Notes: generated from the letters alone by a model not told the origin. DNA of 64,000 bases from Hyphomicrobium sp. ghe19 (GCF_902712875.1 NZ_LR743509.1:310001-374000), one strand, 5' to 3'; shown: positions 1 to 7,672, counted from the stretch's first letter. Translations and numbers: made by a program.

Positions 1-3
1 TCA

Positions 4-29
4 GGAACTTAGTGGTTGCGCCGCGCGTT
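4..29 (+). promoter_or_regulatory. EcfG-type general stress promoter ahead of csbD-like gene
   Basis: GGAAC at 4-8 and CGTT at 26-29 with a 17-nt spacer match the alphaproteobacterial EcfG consensus GGAAC-N16/17-CGTT. The start codon of the CsbD-like protein follows 32 nt after the -10 element. CsbD proteins are classical general stress genes, which fits. The motif is seen directly; use by EcfG is inferred. Confidence 0.75.
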
Positions 30-60
30 TAGAGCCGCATCCACAAAAGGAATTACCTCT

Positions 61-276
61 ATGGGCAGCACCGCTGACAAGGTTTCCGGCTACGCGAACG
101 AGGCGGCCGGGAATATCAAGAAGAACATCGGCAAAGCCGTTGGTTCGGACAAGATGACGGTAGAAGGCGCCATTCAGGAGCTGAAAGGCGAAGCGCAGGT
201 CGAAGTCGGAAAGGCGAAAGCTGCCGTCAAGGATGGCGCCAACAAAGTCGCTGATGAGATCAATCGCAAACTCTAG
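61..276 (+). CDS. CsbD-family stress response protein
   Basis: A 71-residue, lysine- and alanine-rich soluble protein. It has the CsbD pattern: an N-terminal segment beginning GSTADKVSGYANEAAGNIKK, then a KMTVEGAIQELKGEAQ core typical of the family. CsbD-like proteins are abundant under general stress in many bacteria, but their biochemical role is unknown. The ATG at 61 is preferred over an upstream in-frame start at 16 because AAGGA lies at 48-52, and because the upstream start would fall in the -10/+1 region of the EcfG-like promoter at 4-29. A strong terminator follows directly, so the gene appears monocistronic. Confidence 0.9.
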   Translation: MGSTADKVSGYANEAAGNIKKNIGKAVGSDKMTVEGAIQELKGEAQVEVGKAKAAVKDGANKVADEINRKL

Positions 277-288
277 TCAAAAGCATAT

Positions 289-317
289 AGGCCGGTCAAA
301 CGACCGGCCTTTTCTTT
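289..317 (+). terminator. Rho-independent terminator after csbD-like gene
   Basis: Perfect 9-bp stem AGGCCGGTC / GACCGGCCT with a 4-nt loop, followed by a T-rich run (310-317). The T-tract runs into the ribosome binding site of the next gene at 331. Confidence 0.85.
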
Positions 318-330
318 GCTGGAGGTCACA

Positions 331-2331
331 ATGCGCGCTGTCGACATCAACAACAACGGATCGACCTCGATACGCCGGCTAAAAAAGTCTAAAGCCGCTT
401 TTGCTTCGGGCGCTGCGACTAGCCGGCTGACGGCCATGAATGCCGCTTGCTACATGGTGATCTTCGCCGGCGCCATACTCATTCTCTATTACGGCAGCAG
501 CGTATTAATGCCGCTCGCGCTAGCGGGCCTTCTGAGTTTCGTATTAACACCAGCAATTCGTCTGTTGAAGCAGGCCGGCATTCCGAAAGTGCCCGCGGTG
601 ATTGCTGTCGTCGTCATCTCGATTGCCGCCATTGGTGGTGTTGGTGTCGTTGTCGGCGGACAGATCTCGGATTTGCTCGAGCGAATTCCATCTTATGAAT
701 ACAACCTGCTCAAAAAGGTTTCGTCCGTTCGTTCCGCGTCGGTCGAATCCAGTGTGCTAGAGCGCGCAAGAAGCACGCTCGATGATCTGCAGGCGGAGCT
801 TTCGCGATCCGATAGCGGCAAGCGCTCTGCTGCCCCCGCAGCTCCAGGTGACACTGCTGCCGTCAAGCCGATTCCTGTCGAAATACATCAGCCGCCGGAG
901 CCGGTTCTGGATAAGACGGTCTCCTTGATCCGCCCGCTGATTTCGCCGCTCGCGACTACCGGATTGATCGTTCTGTTTCTCTTCTTCATTCTCGCGCAGC
1001 GGGAAGATCTGAGAGACCGCTTTCTAAGGCTGGCGGGAAAGGGTGATCTCCAGCGCACGACGGTCGCGCTCGATGATGCAGGCGACCGCCTCAGCAGGTT
1101 TTTCATCATTCAGGGTTTGCTGAACGCGAGTTTTGGCGTGTTCATCGGTTTGTGCCTTTGGGCGATGGGTCTGCCAAATCCCGTCCTATGGGGCGTTCTC
1201 GCAGGGCTGATGCGGTTTGTTCCGTTCATCGGCTCGGTCATTGCGAGCGTATTTCCAATTATTCTTGCGGCCGCAATCGATCCCGGCTGGTCGCTCGTGA
1301 TGTGGACGGCAGCGCTGTTCCTCGTGTCAGAAGTCCTGGCTGGCGAAGTCATCGAGCCGATGCTCTACGGACGCAACACGGGTCTTTCTCCCGTTGCCGT
1401 GGTCGTCGCGACGCTCTTCTGGACGTTGTTGTGGGGGCCTGTCGGATTGATTTTGGCTACTCCGCTTACCGTCTGTCTCATGGTTTTAGGCAGACACGTC
1501 GAGGCGCTGCGCTTTCTCGAAATCCTGTTTGGAGATGAACCGGCTCTCGAACCTCACGAGCGATTATATCAACGTGTTTTGGCGGGGGATGGCGTCGAGG
1601 CAATCGAAGTTGCGGAGCAGAGCATGAAAGAAATGCCTTTGATCCGCTATTACGACGATGTCGCGTTGAAGGCGCTGTCGATGGCTTACGAAGATGCGAC
1701 AGCTGGTCGGCTCGGCGCTGACGAGATTACGGAAGTCAAAGACGCAATCGACGACGTTGTCGATGGTTTGTCGGAACATGCGACCGGAGAGGGCGTCGGG
1801 GCAAGCGATGCGCCAAGCGGGAAGCCCGGGGAGGATGCCGTCAAAAGCGATGTTGTGCTTTGTCTTCCAGTTCGCAGCGAACTCGACGAGGGGCCACTTT
1901 TGATGCTGGAGCAAGTGCTTGAAGCGCAGGGCATCCACGCAGCAACGCTTCCCTACAATGCGTCGATCCGGTTGCGTGCACTCGATGCCAGGCGCGGTCC
2001 GGCCAAGGTCGTCGTCTTCGGCTATTTGGGCTCCAAGAAAGCACCGGCGTTCATGGGCATTCTGATGCGTCGTGTCCGCAGCGTGATGCCGGATGCGATC
2101 ATGATCGCGGGTTTTTGGTCGCTCGCTAGCAACGGGGCTAAGGCTGTGGAATGGCGGGAAGCTGTGGGCGCGGACCGTGTCGTGACGAAAATTTCCGACT
2201 CTCTTGCGCTGTGCCAGGAGTTACTCGATCACAAGCCGGGACGCGTCGGGGCTATCGCAGATAGCGAAGCGGCTCGCACGGATATCGTCTATGAAAATTC
2301 GATGCGGTTCGGCGAGGAACTCGGGCCGTAA
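331..2331 (+). CDS. AI-2E family (PerM/TqsA-like) transporter with extra C-terminal domain
   Basis: A 666-residue integral membrane protein. After a short basic N-terminus, the hydrophobic segments of the AI-2E/PerM permease family run to about residue 400, including the typical MRFVPFIGSVIASVFPII and LWGPVGLILATPLTV signatures near the end of the fold. These proteins act as transporters for small molecules or ions; the substrate cannot be read from sequence. Residues about 500-640 form a separate soluble alpha/beta domain with Rossmann-like hydrophobic strands (VVLCLPV, AKVVVFGYLG, AIMIAGFW), reminiscent of B12-binding or response-regulator folds but without an obvious cofactor motif. ATG at 331 is chosen over TTG at 316 because GGAGG lies 7 nt upstream of it. 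Confidence 0.85.
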   Translation: MRAVDINNNGSTSIRRLKKSKAAFASGAATSRLTAMNAACYMVIFAGAILILYYGSSVLMPLALAGLLSFVLTPAIRLLKQAGIPKVPAVIAVVVISIAAIGGVGVVVGGQISDLLERIPSYEYNLLKKVSSVRSASVESSVLERARSTLDDLQAELSRSDSGKRSAAPAAPGDTAAVKPIPVEIHQPPEPVLDKTVSLIRPLISPLATTGLIVLFLFFILAQREDLRDRFLRLAGKGDLQRTTVALDDAGDRLSRFFIIQGLLNASFGVFIGLCLWAMGLPNPVLWGVLAGLMRFVPFIGSVIASVFPIILAAAIDPGWSLVMWTAALFLVSEVLAGEVIEPMLYGRNTGLSPVAVVVATLFWTLLWGPVGLILATPLTVCLMVLGRHVEALRFLEILFGDEPALEPHERLYQRVLAGDGVEAIEVAEQSMKEMPLIRYYDDVALKALSMAYEDATAGRLGADEITEVKDAIDDVVDGLSEHATGEGVGASDAPSGKPGEDAVKSDVVLCLPVRSELDEGPLLMLEQVLEAQGIHAATLPYNASIRLRALDARRGPAKVVVFGYLGSKKAPAFMGILMRRVRSVMPDAIMIAGFWSLASNGAKAVEWREAVGADRVVTKISDSLALCQELLDHKPGRVGAIADSEAARTDIVYENSMRFGEELGP

Positions 2332-2636
2332 GCTTAGATCAATCATCGTAGAACTTCTCGCGTTCTACTTCTGGAAATCGTCAAGCGGCGAGATAGGCTG
2401 TCTACGACAGCAAGCGCGTGGGCCATTTGCATCGGCTTCCGATTGCGGCGAATGGCATACGGTTTGTGATATTTCGCGCGCCGCAAGTGATCCATCTTCA
2501 TCAAAACGACAGCCAGCTGATGAACGGCTGTTCAGGCAACGGCTCTTCGGAACTTCATGGATGTCATGCCGTTGAAAGTTCGCGTCCATGACACGTGGAT
2601 CATTACCGCTGATTCCATAAAATCGAGGAGACCCGT
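2332..2636. other. Intergenic stretch carrying an EcfG promoter
   Basis: About 305 bp without a convincing gene. The only structure recognised is the stress promoter at 2549-2573; the rest shows no clear coding bias or hairpin. Confidence 0.5.
2549..2573 (+). promoter_or_regulatory. EcfG-type promoter ahead of small secreted protein
   Basis: GGAAC at 2549-2553 and CGTT at 2570-2573 with a 16-nt spacer. The downstream start codon at 2637 leaves a leader of about 55 nt. Motif seen directly; sigma assignment inferred from the known consensus. Confidence 0.7.
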
Positions 2637-2894
2637 ATGAAGATGATCACCAAGTGCGTGCTTGCCGCCGCCAGCATGGTTGCCGCTTCGGCCACAACAG
2701 CTTCGGCTGAAATTGTTTGCAACGGCGAGGGAGATTGCTGGCATGTCCGCGAGCGTCATGCGTATCGTCCGGAATTCGGTGTGCGCGTTTACTCGGATGA
2801 TTGGAGATGGGCCGATGCCGACGCCAAGAGGTATCGCTGGCGCGAACACGAGGGACGTGGATATTGGCGCAACGGTATCTGGATCGAGTTCTAA
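2637..2894 (+). CDS. Small secreted protein, function unknown
   Basis: An 85-residue protein with a clear Sec signal peptide: basic KMITK, hydrophobic VLAAASMVAASATT, then cleavage near ASA-EI. The mature part of about 60 residues is rich in Trp, Arg and acidic residues (DDWRWADADAKRYRWREHEG) and has two cysteines (VCNGEGDCW) that could form a disulfide. GGAG about 8 nt before the ATG supports the start. It resembles short periplasmic proteins common in Hyphomicrobiales, but no function is known to me. Its EcfG-like promoter suggests stress induction. Confidence 0.75.
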   Translation: MKMITKCVLAAASMVAASATTASAEIVCNGEGDCWHVRERHAYRPEFGVRVYSDDWRWADADAKRYRWREHEGRGYWRNGIWIEF

Positions 2895-2902
2895 GTTTGA
2901 AA

Positions 2903-2936
2903 GTGGCGGTCGCTTTTAGGGCATCGCGACCGCCAC
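2903..2936. terminator. Strong hairpin after the secreted-protein gene
   Basis: Perfect 11-bp inverted repeat GTGGCGGTCGC / GCGACCGCCAC with a 12-nt loop, beginning 8 nt after the stop codon. There is no downstream T-run on the + strand, so it may stabilise the 3' end or act with the second hairpin at 2981-3012. Confidence 0.55.
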
Positions 2937-2980
2937 AGACGAGTTCGAACGGAGCCGTTCGACCTCGCTAAAAAGGAGAA

Positions 2981-3012
2981 CACCCCGACGAGCGAGGGTT
3001 GCTGTCGGGGTG
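2981..3012. repeat. Second perfect inverted repeat (9 bp)
   Basis: CACCCCGAC (2981-2989) and GTCGGGGTG (3004-3012) form a perfect 9-bp stem with a 14-nt loop. It lies between the secreted-protein gene and the converging PHA-system gene, so it could be a 3'-end structure for either. Confidence 0.45.
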
Positions 3013-3176
3013 CGGGGTCTCTCCCAGATTTGCCAATGAGGGCGAGAGATTTTGACCGTTGCGTGAGGCATGATTCGAAGCAAGGGCGAGGCCGGAGTTT
3101 TCAACAGCACGCGGAATAAAGGCAATAATTGTCTGTTGACGAACGGTGTAAACTAGCGATGGCGGCCGCAACCCGC

Positions 3177-3479
3177 TTATTTTTTTTCCAACAGAAGCTT
3201 GGTGCGGGACGCCAGTCCTTTGAGCGCCAACTCTGCGAACCGCTGTAGAAGCCACGGCAGAACGAGTTCGAGGCGCACGGAATCATTCATCACGAGAGCG
3301 GAGCCACTCGCCTTGTGGCCCATTCCGGTCAAGCTGAACTCCAAGAGATCGCCGTTCCAAATTTCTCGGTCAATCGTCACGAAGGGGAGATGGGCCGATG
3401 CCAACCCGCTTTTCAAGCGACGTATGGCTTCTTCCTTTCCAAGGCGATGAGGAATGGTGATGACAACCGGCTCCGGCAC
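3177..3479 (-). CDS. Polyhydroxyalkanoic acid system family protein
   Basis: A 100-residue cytoplasmic protein matching the PHA_gran_rgn family by its N-terminal VVITIPHRLGKEEAIRRLKSG, a central LEFSLTGMGHKASGSALV segment, and a C-terminal ALKGLASRTKLLLEKK helix. Members are linked to polyhydroxyalkanoate granules, and this window also has a PHA synthase and phasin at 23.7-26.1 kb. The role is inferred from family only. The gene is divergent from the membrane-protein gene at 3699 and shares an intergenic region containing two palindromes (3529-3543, 3630-3644). Confidence 0.8.
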   Translation of the reverse strand: MPEPVVITIPHRLGKEEAIRRLKSGLASAHLPFVTIDREIWNGDLLEFSLTGMGHKASGSALVMNDSVRLELVLPWLLQRFAELALKGLASRTKLLLEKK

Positions 3480-3528
3480 GAACTCATATCCTTGCTGTAA
3501 ACTGCTGGCGGTCTAATCCGCCTATCGA

Positions 3529-3543
3529 GCAATATAATATTGC
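3529..3543. promoter_or_regulatory. 15-bp AT-rich palindrome in divergent intergenic region
   Basis: GCAATAT-A-ATATTGC is a perfect palindrome with 7-bp arms, 50 bp upstream of the PHA-system gene start. It is a candidate operator; no regulator is identified. Confidence 0.4.
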
Positions 3544-3629
3544 CTGTCCCATAACGCCGATCGGCAAGCCTTCGATCCAGGCAGCGCAAGTGATCGGATT
3601 TGCTCTTATTTTTCGGTCGAAGATTGAGC

Positions 3630-3644
3630 CCGCTTTAAAAGCGG
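3630..3644. promoter_or_regulatory. 15-bp palindrome upstream of membrane-protein operon
   Basis: CCGCTTT-A-AAAGCGG is a perfect palindrome with 7-bp arms, 54 bp before the start at 3699. Candidate operator or protein-binding dyad; function unknown. Confidence 0.4.
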
Positions 3645-3698
3645 TCCGCATACATTGCATTATTTAAGGTTTTGGCGTTTCCGTCCAAGGATAGTTCG

Positions 3699-5006
3699 AT
3701 GTCTCAGGTGCTGCGAGGCGGCATCACCCGCCTCGAAGTGATGACGAAGTTCACGCTCGCGACGCTCGCGCTTGCCAGCGGAGTTTATACGTACATTGGC
3801 GTTCGAAGCCTTCTCGAAGGCTCTCCAATCGAAGTGTTTCTCGCCGCGATCGTGTACTCGGCGGCGGTCTCCGTCGCCATATTTGCATTTTGGACATATT
3901 TGATGCGATTTTTGCCGCACGTTCGGCAGGCGTCATCGCGGCGGCTCATGTATGTCGCCATGTTCATCGGCAGCTTGATGATCCTCGCGATGTCGGCTTG
4001 GCTCAATGCGGCGGCGCTCGCGGGGTCTGCAGCGCTCCAGCAGCACATGGCGAATTCTACGGACCAATTTCAGCAGAGCTTGGACCGGGCGCACGGCAAT
4101 GCCCTCGCGGCGCAAGGCCTCTTGCCGGACATTCAGCTGGCTTCGCGGCGGTTTTCGCTTCTTTCGGATCAGGAACGGCAATCCGGCGCGCTTACCGGAA
4201 CGTCGGGAAGCGGGACCGTGGTTCAGCTGACTGCACAGATGTCGGCGCAGCTCAATGCGCTTGCCGCCGAAGTCGACGCGTCGCGCGACCGGATAAAGAC
4301 GCTGTTTGAATCGGGAAGCAAGACGCTCGAAAGGATGCGCCAGCTGACTTCCGGGGCAGGACCAATCGACGAGCGGACGAACGAGTTTGCAGCAGAGACC
4401 GTGGTCTTGACCGGGATCATCGCCGATCTGCAGCAGACTTCGATTGCACCCGCGGTGAAGCGAACTGCGGAGGACCTATCGAAGTCCTTTATCGCGCCTG
4501 CAGCTGACGGCCGGACTGCCGATTTGGCAGACCGCCAGAACCAAGTCGTTGGCAAGGTGGAGCAGTCGATCAAATCGCAATCGCGAGCGTTGGCAATGGC
4601 CGCTGACGATATTCTATCGCGGCCTGAGGTGAAGCCTGTGCGGTTCGTTCCTTTATCGACGGCGGAAGCCGTGATTCAGTATGGAACCGATTTTCTGCCG
4701 AGCTGGGCAGGCGCCATCTCGCTCGATCTGATGCCGGCGGTATTGATTTTCATCCATTCGATCGTCTTCGAGGCGATCCGAAGGGATGAGGGCGAGGCGT
4801 GTGACGAAGATGGAATGTCCGCCGGGGAGGTCATGCGGGCTCTCAAGATTTATAACAACATGCAAGGGCTCGAGGCCCGGCCGTTATCATCGCCGCCTCA
4901 CGTGGTTCTCGAAAAATCTGCGCCGGGCGAAACACCCGCTGGGGGTCTCGAGAAGCCACCCGCAAATGTTGCCTCCATCAATCCGGCCGCGGGATTCAAC
5001 CGCTGA
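3699..5006 (+). CDS. Integral membrane protein with long helical periplasmic/cytosolic domain, unknown function
   Basis: A 435-residue protein. Three hydrophobic helices lie in the first about 110 residues (FTLATLALASGVYTYIGV; FLAAIVYSAAVSVAIFAFW; LMYVAMFIGSLMILAMSAWL). A long polar helical region of about 200 residues follows, with sensor-like coiled-coil character (ALAAEVDASRDRIKTLFESGSKTLERMRQL). A fourth hydrophobic helix lies near residue 350, then a polar tail. I do not recognise a catalytic motif. ATG at 3699 is preferred to TTG at 3672 because AAGGA sits 8 nt upstream. The next gene starts 5 nt after the stop, so the two form an operon and probably act together at the membrane. Confidence 0.7.
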   Translation: MSQVLRGGITRLEVMTKFTLATLALASGVYTYIGVRSLLEGSPIEVFLAAIVYSAAVSVAIFAFWTYLMRFLPHVRQASSRRLMYVAMFIGSLMILAMSAWLNAAALAGSAALQQHMANSTDQFQQSLDRAHGNALAAQGLLPDIQLASRRFSLLSDQERQSGALTGTSGSGTVVQLTAQMSAQLNALAAEVDASRDRIKTLFESGSKTLERMRQLTSGAGPIDERTNEFAAETVVLTGIIADLQQTSIAPAVKRTAEDLSKSFIAPAADGRTADLADRQNQVVGKVEQSIKSQSRALAMAADDILSRPEVKPVRFVPLSTAEAVIQYGTDFLPSWAGAISLDLMPAVLIFIHSIVFEAIRRDEGEACDEDGMSAGEVMRALKIYNNMQGLEARPLSSPPHVVLEKSAPGETPAGGLEKPPANVASINPAAGFNR

Positions 5007-5011
5007 ATGTC

Positions 5012-5824
5012 ATGGCTAAAAAAGGCATCTTGTGGCGGGACGAGGGTGCCTTAGAGGGCGCGCTCATACGATCGATCTTTCTCTTCCTGGTGGCGATGAG
5101 CATCGGCATGCTCGCATTGGATCTTCGCGATCAGCTGGATCTCACGCTTGACGAGGGGGCGGAGCAGGTGACGCGGGTCGTCATTCAACTCCCTACCCGG
5201 ACGGACCAGGAGCGGCCCTACTTTCCGAAGGCGCTCCCCGTCATCCCTGGATCAGGGAGCCCGAAAATGCCGGGTGTTCCCGACAAGCCGACGCCCGATA
5301 TGGTGGCAGGCCGCATGTCGTTTCATGTGGGTGCTAACGGCGACGTCTCGGCGGTCGGGAGAATTGAAACGGGGAGTTCGGACGATTTCGAGAAGTTTCT
5401 CGATCACGATGGAAAAGGCGCGAAGACGATCTGGCTGCTTTCGCCGGGAGGGTCGGTGCCGGACGCCATCACCATGGGCCGTTCCGTCCGGAAGCGCGGG
5501 CTCGATACGATGGTGGCCGACAATGGATATTGCGCGTCTTCGTGTCCGCTGCTGTTTGCAGGTGGCGTTCGCCGCACGGCCGGCAAGCACGCGCTGATAG
5601 GCGTTCATCAGGTTTCAGCAGTGGCCAAAGGGACGGAGACTTGGGGCGACGGTATTTCGGCCGCTCAACAGATTTCCGCGCGCTGCGTGGAATATCTGGT
5701 CAGCATGGGTGTCGATCCAGATAGCTGGATCAAAGCAATGCGGACGCCGAAGGAGCGTCTCTATATTTTCAGGACCGATGAGCTTCACGTCTTGAAGATC
5801 ACGACGGGAGCGGCGAAGACTTGA
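5012..5824 (+). CDS. ClpP/crotonase-fold periplasmic protein, putative serine protease
   Basis: A 270-residue protein with one N-terminal membrane anchor (IRSIFLFLVAMSIGMLALDL), placing the rest in the periplasm. Residues about 95-250 show the ClpP/SppA-like fold: a strand and oxyanion turn in IWLLSPGGSV, a Ser in the YCASSCPLLFAGG segment where the nucleophile is expected, and a His in ALIGVHQVS. This matches a group of predicted periplasmic ClpP-like proteins of alphaproteobacteria. Two cysteines flank the putative Ser. Activity is inferred from the fold and unproven. It is translationally close to the membrane protein ending at 5006, which is the likely partner or substrate adaptor. Confidence 0.75.
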   Translation: MAKKGILWRDEGALEGALIRSIFLFLVAMSIGMLALDLRDQLDLTLDEGAEQVTRVVIQLPTRTDQERPYFPKALPVIPGSGSPKMPGVPDKPTPDMVAGRMSFHVGANGDVSAVGRIETGSSDDFEKFLDHDGKGAKTIWLLSPGGSVPDAITMGRSVRKRGLDTMVADNGYCASSCPLLFAGGVRRTAGKHALIGVHQVSAVAKGTETWGDGISAAQQISARCVEYLVSMGVDPDSWIKAMRTPKERLYIFRTDELHVLKITTGAAKT

Positions 5825-6026
5825 ATCTTCGCAAGTCGTCATCCTGACGATTGAATCCGCAATTGCCGCTTTCGCCTCGGGGCTTTTCATGTGGGCCGCA
5901 GATAAGCGGAGCTGAGAGCCAGTTCGAATAGTTCTGATGAAACCGATCCGCTCGTTCTGCCGTATCGATAGACACGTGGCCCGTGACGCTTGCAGACGGT
6001 GCCGACGAGCTGAAGCAATTCAGCGG

Positions 6027-6057
6027 AGCCCCGGCGGCTTTTTAGCCGGGGCTTTTT
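6027..6057 (+). terminator. Rho-independent terminator without an adjacent gene
   Basis: Perfect 9-bp stem AGCCCCGGC / GCCGGGGCT with a 9-nt loop, followed by TTTTT and more T-rich sequence. It is 203 bp beyond the preceding stop codon, so it may end a long 3' UTR or an unannotated RNA. Confidence 0.8.
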
Positions 6058-6111
6058 CATTTTTTTTGGGATGCACCCGCTGTAGCGCACGGCTACATTG
6101 CCGAGAGTTAA

Positions 6112-6136
6112 GGAACGCGCGCGCCACCGATGCGTA
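6112..6136 (+). promoter_or_regulatory. EcfG-like promoter with one -10 mismatch
   Basis: GGAAC at 6112-6116, a 16-nt spacer, and CGTA at 6133-6136 (consensus CGTT). It is followed about 125 nt later by a terminator and by no supported ORF. Confidence 0.45.
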
Positions 6137-6142
6137 ATCCAT

Positions 6143-6290
6143 GTGTACGATGAGAAAAGCGAAGCACGCAAAGTCCTCACGCCCGCGAGGACTATGAAAG
6201 CGGCGAAGCCCTGAAAGGGGTCGGAAGCCGTATCACACCGGAGGAAACCCCGAGTGTGGAGAGCCTCGGATTTTTCCGGGGCTCTTATTT
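6143..6290 (+). ncRNA. Candidate stress-induced small RNA
   Basis: Proposed transcript from about 7 nt after the EcfG-like -10 to the terminator, roughly 150 nt. Internal hairpins are visible: CCTCACGCCCGCGAGG near 6175, and a CACAC...GTGTG stem around 6234-6258. The longest internal reading frame is about 17 codons. No Rfam family is recognised. The call rests on the promoter-terminator pairing and is an inference. Confidence 0.35.
6260..6290 (+). terminator. Rho-independent terminator of candidate small RNA
   Basis: AGAGCC-T-CGG / CCG-G-GGCTCT stem with a T-rich loop (ATTTTT), followed by TTATTTT. The converging DUF3606 gene ends at 6309, so it might also serve as a barrier for that gene. 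Confidence 0.75.
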
Positions 6291-6308
6291 TGCGATTATT
6301 CGCGAGAG

Positions 6309-6497
6309 CTATTTCCGTTTCGCCTTCAGATACGCTCCAACTTTCTCGACGTTATTAGATCCTACGGCCCGGATCGCGCCTGCGAGCCCTTGTCCGGTCA
6401 CGCCGAATTTCTTTTTCCAATATTGGACTTCATAGGGCTCGCGCATCGCTATGCGCGTACGATCCTGCTTGCCTTTCTTTGTCTTATCATCGGCCAT
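6309..6497 (-). CDS. DUF3606 domain-containing protein
   Basis: A 62-residue basic protein. The core VQYWKKKFGVTGQGLAGAI and AIRAVGSNNVEKVGAYL match DUF3606, a small helical domain frequent in stress-related loci of alphaproteobacteria. The SD-like AAAGGATA on the minus strand lies just before the ATG. No molecular role is established. Length is as expected for the family. Confidence 0.85.
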   Translation of the reverse strand: MADDKTKKGKQDRTRIAMREPYEVQYWKKKFGVTGQGLAGAIRAVGSNNVEKVGAYLKAKRK

Positions 6498-6682
6498 TGG
6501 AATATCCTTTCCCGACTAGCTTTCGCATTTCGATCGTATCACGGCTCCGTATGGTCCGCACACTGTCGAATGCGAAGGCGGTCGGGCGTGAGATCGTTCA
6601 GCGGGAAAGCGCCCGGTGACTGCAATCGCAACGAATGCGCTTTCCGCCGGTTGACCAATCAGCTGGCAAAGGGAGCTCGGTC

Positions 6683-6823
6683 ATGACCATTCGCAAGGTG
6701 AAGTCCGGTTATCGGTTGGTGTCGAAGAAGGGCAAGAATCTCGGGACCTATAAGAACAAGGCAGGTGCTGAGAAACGCGAGCGGCAAGTTCAGTTCTTCA
6801 AAAAGAAGGCGGCGCACGGATAG
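6683..6823 (+). CDS. Small basic protein, unknown function
   Basis: A 46-residue, highly basic protein (MTIRKVKSGYRLVSKKGKNL ...) with many Lys and Arg residues. GGGAG at 6671-6675 precedes the ATG by 7 nt, which decides this start over an upstream in-frame one at 6635. Short lysine-rich proteins with a YRLVSKKGKNLG-type strand and an AEKRERQVQFFK helix occur widely in Hyphomicrobiales and phages. Nucleic-acid binding is plausible from charge only. Confidence 0.65.
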   Translation: MTIRKVKSGYRLVSKKGKNLGTYKNKAGAEKRERQVQFFKKKAAHG

Positions 6824-6981
6824 AGCCGTGCGGAGAGGTTCTCCACATCCAGTCCGTTAGGCGGTCCTCGTTATCAACACATCGTCCACGACAAAGGTGG
6901 ACCGGCAACACGTGCCGCCCTTTTCGTACCGCGTTTTTGGCTGAAGGGATGTTCCTCGGGAAGTAGGGGGGAGTACGGATC

Positions 6982-7269
6982 TTGCAGGCATTTCGCTATT
7001 TGCAGCGGTGCGCCAATTCCGATGATATTTCATGGCGGATCGGCATCTTCGCCCTTGAGCGATTGAGGCCGGATCCGAATAATTGGCTGGCGCCAAGTAC
7101 GCTTTGGGCAGAATATTCTCTCTGGTGCCGCAAGAAGGATGTGCAGCCTCTTCCCGTCGCCAACTTTCTTCAGAAGTTCGACGAGGCTGCAACGATATTG
7201 GGCGTTCGGAAGCTTCGTGCGGGCGATGAAGTGGGTTACGCAAGGATTGCTTTCAAGCCCGCGGCTTGA
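6982..7269 (+). CDS. Hypothetical protein with winged-helix-like motif
   Basis: A 95-residue soluble protein starting at TTG; GGGGAG lies about 8 nt upstream. The stretch WLAPSTLWAEYSLWCRKKDV followed by QPLPVANFLQKFDEAA and a final strand-rich tail resembles the D5-type winged helix found at the C-terminus of phage and plasmid primases. No ATPase domain is attached. The assignment is by pattern only. It converges on the minus-strand gene ending at 7308. Confidence 0.5.
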   Translation: MQAFRYLQRCANSDDISWRIGIFALERLRPDPNNWLAPSTLWAEYSLWCRKKDVQPLPVANFLQKFDEAATILGVRKLRAGDEVGYARIAFKPAA

Positions 7270-7307
7270 TGGCACTCTAAGCGTGCAGTGTGCCGCTCCA
7301 GGTGCTC

Positions 7308-7598
7308 CTAGCGTCGCCAGGTGAGATTCTCATTTTTCCGCAGCGCGGTCTCTGCATGGCGGGCGCGGGCATTATGCGTGGCGCGCCGATGCATGAGGTC
7401 GAACAGTGTTCTGGCTTTGATATCCGTCGGCCAATCTGCTTCGGCGACGAAAGCGATCCGCCGCGTCAGTTCTCGCGAGATTTCCTGCTGCCACATGAGT
7501 GCATCTTCGAGCGTGTAGGCATCCAGCGCCTCTCGGCAGCAATACTCCAAATAGGTGTGACCGCCTTGGGCCGCCGGACTGCGCGTATGCTCACCCAT
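7308..7598 (-). CDS. Hypothetical cytoplasmic protein
   Basis: A 96-residue protein beginning MGEHTRSPAAQGGHTYLEYC. It is helical and polar, with two adjacent cysteines (YCCREALDAY). No family is recognised. The start at 7598 is set by a GGAGG 5 nt upstream on the minus strand; a longer reading frame begins at 7676 but lacks such a site. The gene lies 74 nt downstream of the 52-residue secreted peptide gene on the same strand and may be co-transcribed from the EcfG-like promoter at 7859-7884. Confidence 0.6.
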   Translation of the reverse strand: MGEHTRSPAAQGGHTYLEYCCREALDAYTLEDALMWQQEISRELTRRIAFVAEADWPTDIKARTLFDLMHRRATHNARARHAETALRKNENLTWRR

Positions 7599-7672
7599 CG
7601 TTTCCTCCACTCGCTCGAGAAACAGACGTGGGGCGAAGTCGATTTGTTCCGGATTGGAATAACGACCAAGGA

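Larger units (their letters stand above)
5825..6308. other. Intergenic region with two gene-less terminators, candidate small RNAs
   Basis: About 480 bp without a supported protein gene. It holds two strong Rho-independent terminators on the + strand (6027-6057 and 6260-6290), the first more than 200 bp after the last stop codon. An EcfG-like promoter at 6112-6136 lies between them. This layout is expected for one or two small RNA genes. Confidence 0.5.
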
